Shown piece by piece: positions 20,199-22,677 of a stretch of 22,677 bases of DNA. The notes under the pieces were generated by a model. The model had not been told where the DNA came from and ran no database searches. It saw nothing but the letters and a program-made list of their open reading frames with translations. The DNA is from a virus, in IMG/VR virus record IMGVR_UViG_3300045912_000461, positions 1-22,677 of that record. One strand, given 5' to 3'. The position numbers and the translations under genes are program-made. Position 1 is the stretch's first letter. Every line of letters begins with the position of its first letter.

Positions 20199-22677
20199 AT
20201 GTCCGACTCGAACTACGATCCTGAGGCGGATACCTACAACGTCCCGTCGCCGACTGCGCCGGGCGCCGGTCGGCGCACGGCGGTTGCTGACCCGAACTAC
20301 GACCCCGAGACAGACACATACCACGTTCCTAGTGCTCCAAGCGGTGGGCGGTCCATTCTTGGCGACATCGCGCGCGGGTTTGGTTCCAGCGCGGTCGGCA
20401 CGGTGGCGGCTGGCGTCGGCGCCGCCGAGTATGCGTTCGGCTCGGGCGGGCGACTCACGGAGTGGCGCGAGTCGCTCTCGCGCCTGTCCGACAGCATCGC
20501 CGAGGGCATGTCGCCCGAGATGCGCCGCGCGCTCGCGCGCGAGTTTATCCCCGGCGGCGAGGGCGAGAGCGCGTGGTCCAGTTTCGGCAACTTCATCGGC
20601 TCCGCCGCCGCGCAAATCGTCGGCACATCGGGTTCGCTGGTCGCGGCGCTCCCCGCCATTCTCGGTGCCGCGCTCGCCGGTCCCTACGCGGGTCCGGTCG
20701 CGGTTGGTATCGCGGGCGCCACCGGCACGGCGCTCGGCGCGGGCACGGTGTGGAACGAGGCTGCCGAACACTTCAGCGGGCTGTCCGAGGAACAGCGGCG
20801 GCGCAACCCGACCTATGCGCGCCTGCGCGACGAAGGTGTGGATGTCGCGTCCGCCATTAACGAGACGGTGCGCGAGGCTGCTTCAGGCGCGGTGGAACTG
20901 GCTGGCGTGGGATCGGGCGCGATCAACGCCTTCACCGGCGGCTTCCTTGCCCGGCTCGGCACCGGGCGGCTTGGCGGCATCCGTCGCGGCGCCGTCGAGG
21001 GCCTCCGCACCGAGGGCACGACCGAGTTTTTCGAGGAAGGGCTTCAGACCGATCAGGGCCAGCGGGTTCGCGAGCGGCTGACCGGCGAGCCCTACAGCCT
21101 GCGCGAGACGGCCGAGGGCGCGGTGCGCGGGGCCATCGCCGGTGGTGGGCTCGGTGCCGGTATGGGTGCCGTCGGCGGGGTGTTCTCCCGACGCGCGGGT
21201 GGCGCCGAGCGGGATGAGCGCGAGCCGCCGCCGGATGGTGCTCCGGGCGCTCCGGGCGCTCCGGGTGGGTCGCCGCTGCTTCCCGGCCCGACCACCGACT
21301 TCACCGTGGACCCGCAGGGGGGCATTACTCCGGGCGGCCCCACGGTCAACAACGCCCCCGTCACACCGCCGTCGCCGCCGCGCCCCGGCGCGGTGTCCGA
21401 CACCGTATCCCGGCTGACGCCTGACCCGCGCGAGGCGCAAGACCCGGGCATCCTCGCCGCCCTCGAATCCGCAGGCGCGGGCGAGCGCATCCTACAGTCG
21501 TTCCAGGATCGGCCGCCGGGGACGGTCGAGGCGCTTGCCGCCGAAGGTGCGCTCGCGAACATCACCAGCCGTGATCCGTCCATCACCGCCGCGTTCGACG
21601 AACAGTTCAACCGCAGCGCCGCCCGCACGCTCGGCGCGGAACCGGAGGGCAGGTTCGACTTCAACGCACCTACTCCCCCCACGCCTGACCCGCTCGGTGC
21701 CGTCCAGCGGTCGCAGCCCCCGGCGGCGCAGAGCGCCCCCGCGCCGCAGGCGCAGAGTGCCCCCGCCACGCCCGAGCAGTCCGCGCCGAACCTCATCGCC
21801 GCGTTGCGGCAGACAAATCCGAAGCAGGCGCAGGCGGTCGAGCAGGCTGCCGCGCTCGCGCAGGCCGCCATCGCCGACTCGCGGCTTCCCCAGAATCCAA
21901 CGGTGCAGCAGTTGCGGCAGGTGCTCGGCCTGCCCGCCGCCATCGCGGCGCTCACGCGCACCGTGCTTACCACAGAACCCGCACCGGCCGTGGCTGCTAC
22001 CGGGTCCGCCCCGGCGGCGGCTGGCGCGGTAGGGGGGACGCCTGCCCAGACCGACCCCCTGACGCAGCCCGGCGGGGCTGCGCCGCAGTCGTCCCCACGA
22101 CTCGAAGCGCCGCCCGAGTCCGCCCCACTCGTGCCGCAGACCGGCGAGCCTGCGTCGGCACCGGAGACACCGGTGCAGGGGGAACTTCCGCTCCCTCCCG
22201 TGGACCCGGCAGCGCCGAAGGGCGTGCAGACGGCGCAGGAGCGGCGCGCTCGCGCCAAGCGCAAGAATCAGGCGCCCAAGGACGAGCGCGCTGCCGAGAA
22301 ACGCGCGCAGGCCGAGGAACAGAAGCCCGAGACGCCGGACATCACGCCCCGCACCGAGGCGGCGGCAGCGGCGCCCGAAACGCCCAAGGCACCGGCCGCA
22401 CGGCGCGCGGCGGCAAGAGGCGATGACGCCGAACTCGCCCGGTATGGGCTGTCCCGGAACGCCACCGTGGCACGGGCTCCCGCCGCCCCCGCCGCCCCCG
22501 CCGCCCCCGCCGCCCCCGCCGCCCCCGCCGCCCCCGCCGCCCCCGCCGCCCCCGCCGCCCCGGCGGTGCCCGCCGTCCAGGAGGGCAAAAAGACCGCCGA
22601 GGTCCGCCGCATCCTGCGGAACGACCTGCTCCCGCGCGCCCGGCGCGTGGTGGAGCGCGTGCTTGGCGAGCGCGCGA
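20199..22677 (+). CDS. Very large ejection-type or polyvalent protein, 3' partial
   Basis: The frame opens at ATG 20199, with GAGGTAAGG just upstream overlapping the previous stop, and stays open for 826 codons to the right edge. The N-terminus carries the motif NYDPExDTYxVPS twice (residues 5-17 and 33-45). A helical region and Gly/Ala-rich hydrophobic segments follow (about 150-190, with LVAALPAILGAALAGPYAGP; and about 307-330, with GAIAGGGLGAGMGAVGG) that could enter a membrane. A helix-rich segment (IRRGAVEGLRTEGTTEFFEE) lies between them. From about residue 340 the chain is mainly Pro/Ala/Gln-rich linker, with an (AAP)9 run. Enzyme domains, if any, would lie beyond the window. It is probably packed in the head and delivered into the cell. 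Confidence 0.7.
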   Translation, partial: MSDSNYDPEADTYNVPSPTAPGAGRRTAVADPNYDPETDTYHVPSAPSGGRSILGDIARGFGSSAVGTVAAGVGAAEYAFGSGGRLTEWRESLSRLSDSIAEGMSPEMRRALAREFIPGGEGESAWSSFGNFIGSAAAQIVGTSGSLVAALPAILGAALAGPYAGPVAVGIAGATGTALGAGTVWNEAAEHFSGLSEEQRRRNPTYARLRDEGVDVASAINETVREAASGAVELAGVGSGAINAFTGGFLARLGTGRLGGIRRGAVEGLRTEGTTEFFEEGLQTDQGQRVRERLTGEPYSLRETAEGAVRGAIAGGGLGAGMGAVGGVFSRRAGGAERDEREPPPDGAPGAPGAPGGSPLLPGPTTDFTVDPQGGITPGGPTVNNAPVTPPSPPRPGAVSDTVSRLTPDPREAQDPGILAALESAGAGERILQSFQDRPPGTVEALAAEGALANITSRDPSITAAFDEQFNRSAARTLGAEPEGRFDFNAPTPPTPDPLGAVQRSQPPAAQSAPAPQAQSAPATPEQSAPNLIAALRQTNPKQAQAVEQAAALAQAAIADSRLPQNPTVQQLRQVLGLPAAIAALTRTVLTTEPAPAVAATGSAPAAAGAVGGTPAQTDPLTQPGGAAPQSSPRLEAPPESAPLVPQTGEPASAPETPVQGELPLPPVDPAAPKGVQTAQERRARAKRKNQAPKDERAAEKRAQAEEQKPETPDITPRTEAAAAAPETPKAPAARRAAARGDDAELARYGLSRNATVARAPAAPAAPAAPAAPAAPAAPAAPAAPAAPAVPAVQEGKKTAEVRRILRNDLLPRARRVVERVLGERA
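22482..22562 (+). repeat. 9-bp tandem repeat encoding Ala-Ala-Pro
   Basis: GCCGCCCCC occurs eight times exactly, followed by a ninth copy with a final G. Every copy is in frame and reads Ala-Ala-Pro, forming a stiff linker in the last gene. The strand is pure C/G with one strongly C-rich side, so it is prone to slippage and to assembly error. Confidence 0.92.

Overview
This window is part of the virion-structure and lysis region of a tailed double-stranded DNA phage or prophage. There is a small and large terminase pair, portal, scaffold, major capsid protein, two adaptor-like genes, a collar-type fibre, a muramidase/spanin/holin lysis group, a large beta-rich tail protein and three Ala/Gly/Gln-rich proteins of the kind ejected with the DNA. 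No tape-measure, tail-tube or sheath gene is visible, so a short-tailed (podovirus-like) particle is most likely. Base composition is very high G+C with strong G/C third positions. Every frame and both strands therefore carry long chance open frames; I chose genes by protein character, ribosome binding sites and start/stop spacing. The high G+C suggests a high-G+C host, probably a proteobacterium, but the sequence does not identify it.

Layout. 1-482: a low-complexity Lys/Pro/Thr-rich frame on the plus strand, probably entering from the left. 483-713: non-coding DNA with a short hairpin, a 14-bp direct repeat and an 11-bp tandem array. 714-2806: terL and terS on the minus strand, overlapping by ATGA. 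2807-2883: a 77-bp divergent region. 2884-22677: all genes on the plus strand, tightly packed, many joined by ATGA, TGATG or GTGA overlaps. They run portal, two small genes, scaffold, capsid, a strong hairpin, two adaptors, collar fibre, a 27-codon gene, muramidase, i-spanin with an embedded o-spanin, a small basic protein, a membrane coiled-coil protein and a holin. Then come a large tail protein, a beta-rich protein, a (TPEPP)10 protein, a GNAT-like protein, an internal protein, a PP-loop/methyltransferase fusion, a 704-residue internal protein and a very large protein that leaves the window on the right.

How it works together. Terminase, portal, scaffold and capsid build and fill the head. 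The adaptors, beta-rich proteins and collar fibre form the tail and its receptor-binding parts. The internal proteins probably leave the head and help DNA cross the envelope. Muramidase, holin and spanins open the cell. The least expected items are a two-domain PP-loop ATPase/methyltransferase between two internal-protein genes, an 11-bp array whose repeats carry Shine-Dalgarno cores on one strand and anti-Shine-Dalgarno cores on the other, an apparent reading-frame switch at the end of the o-spanin gene, and many G/C-rich minisatellites placed in frame inside genes.
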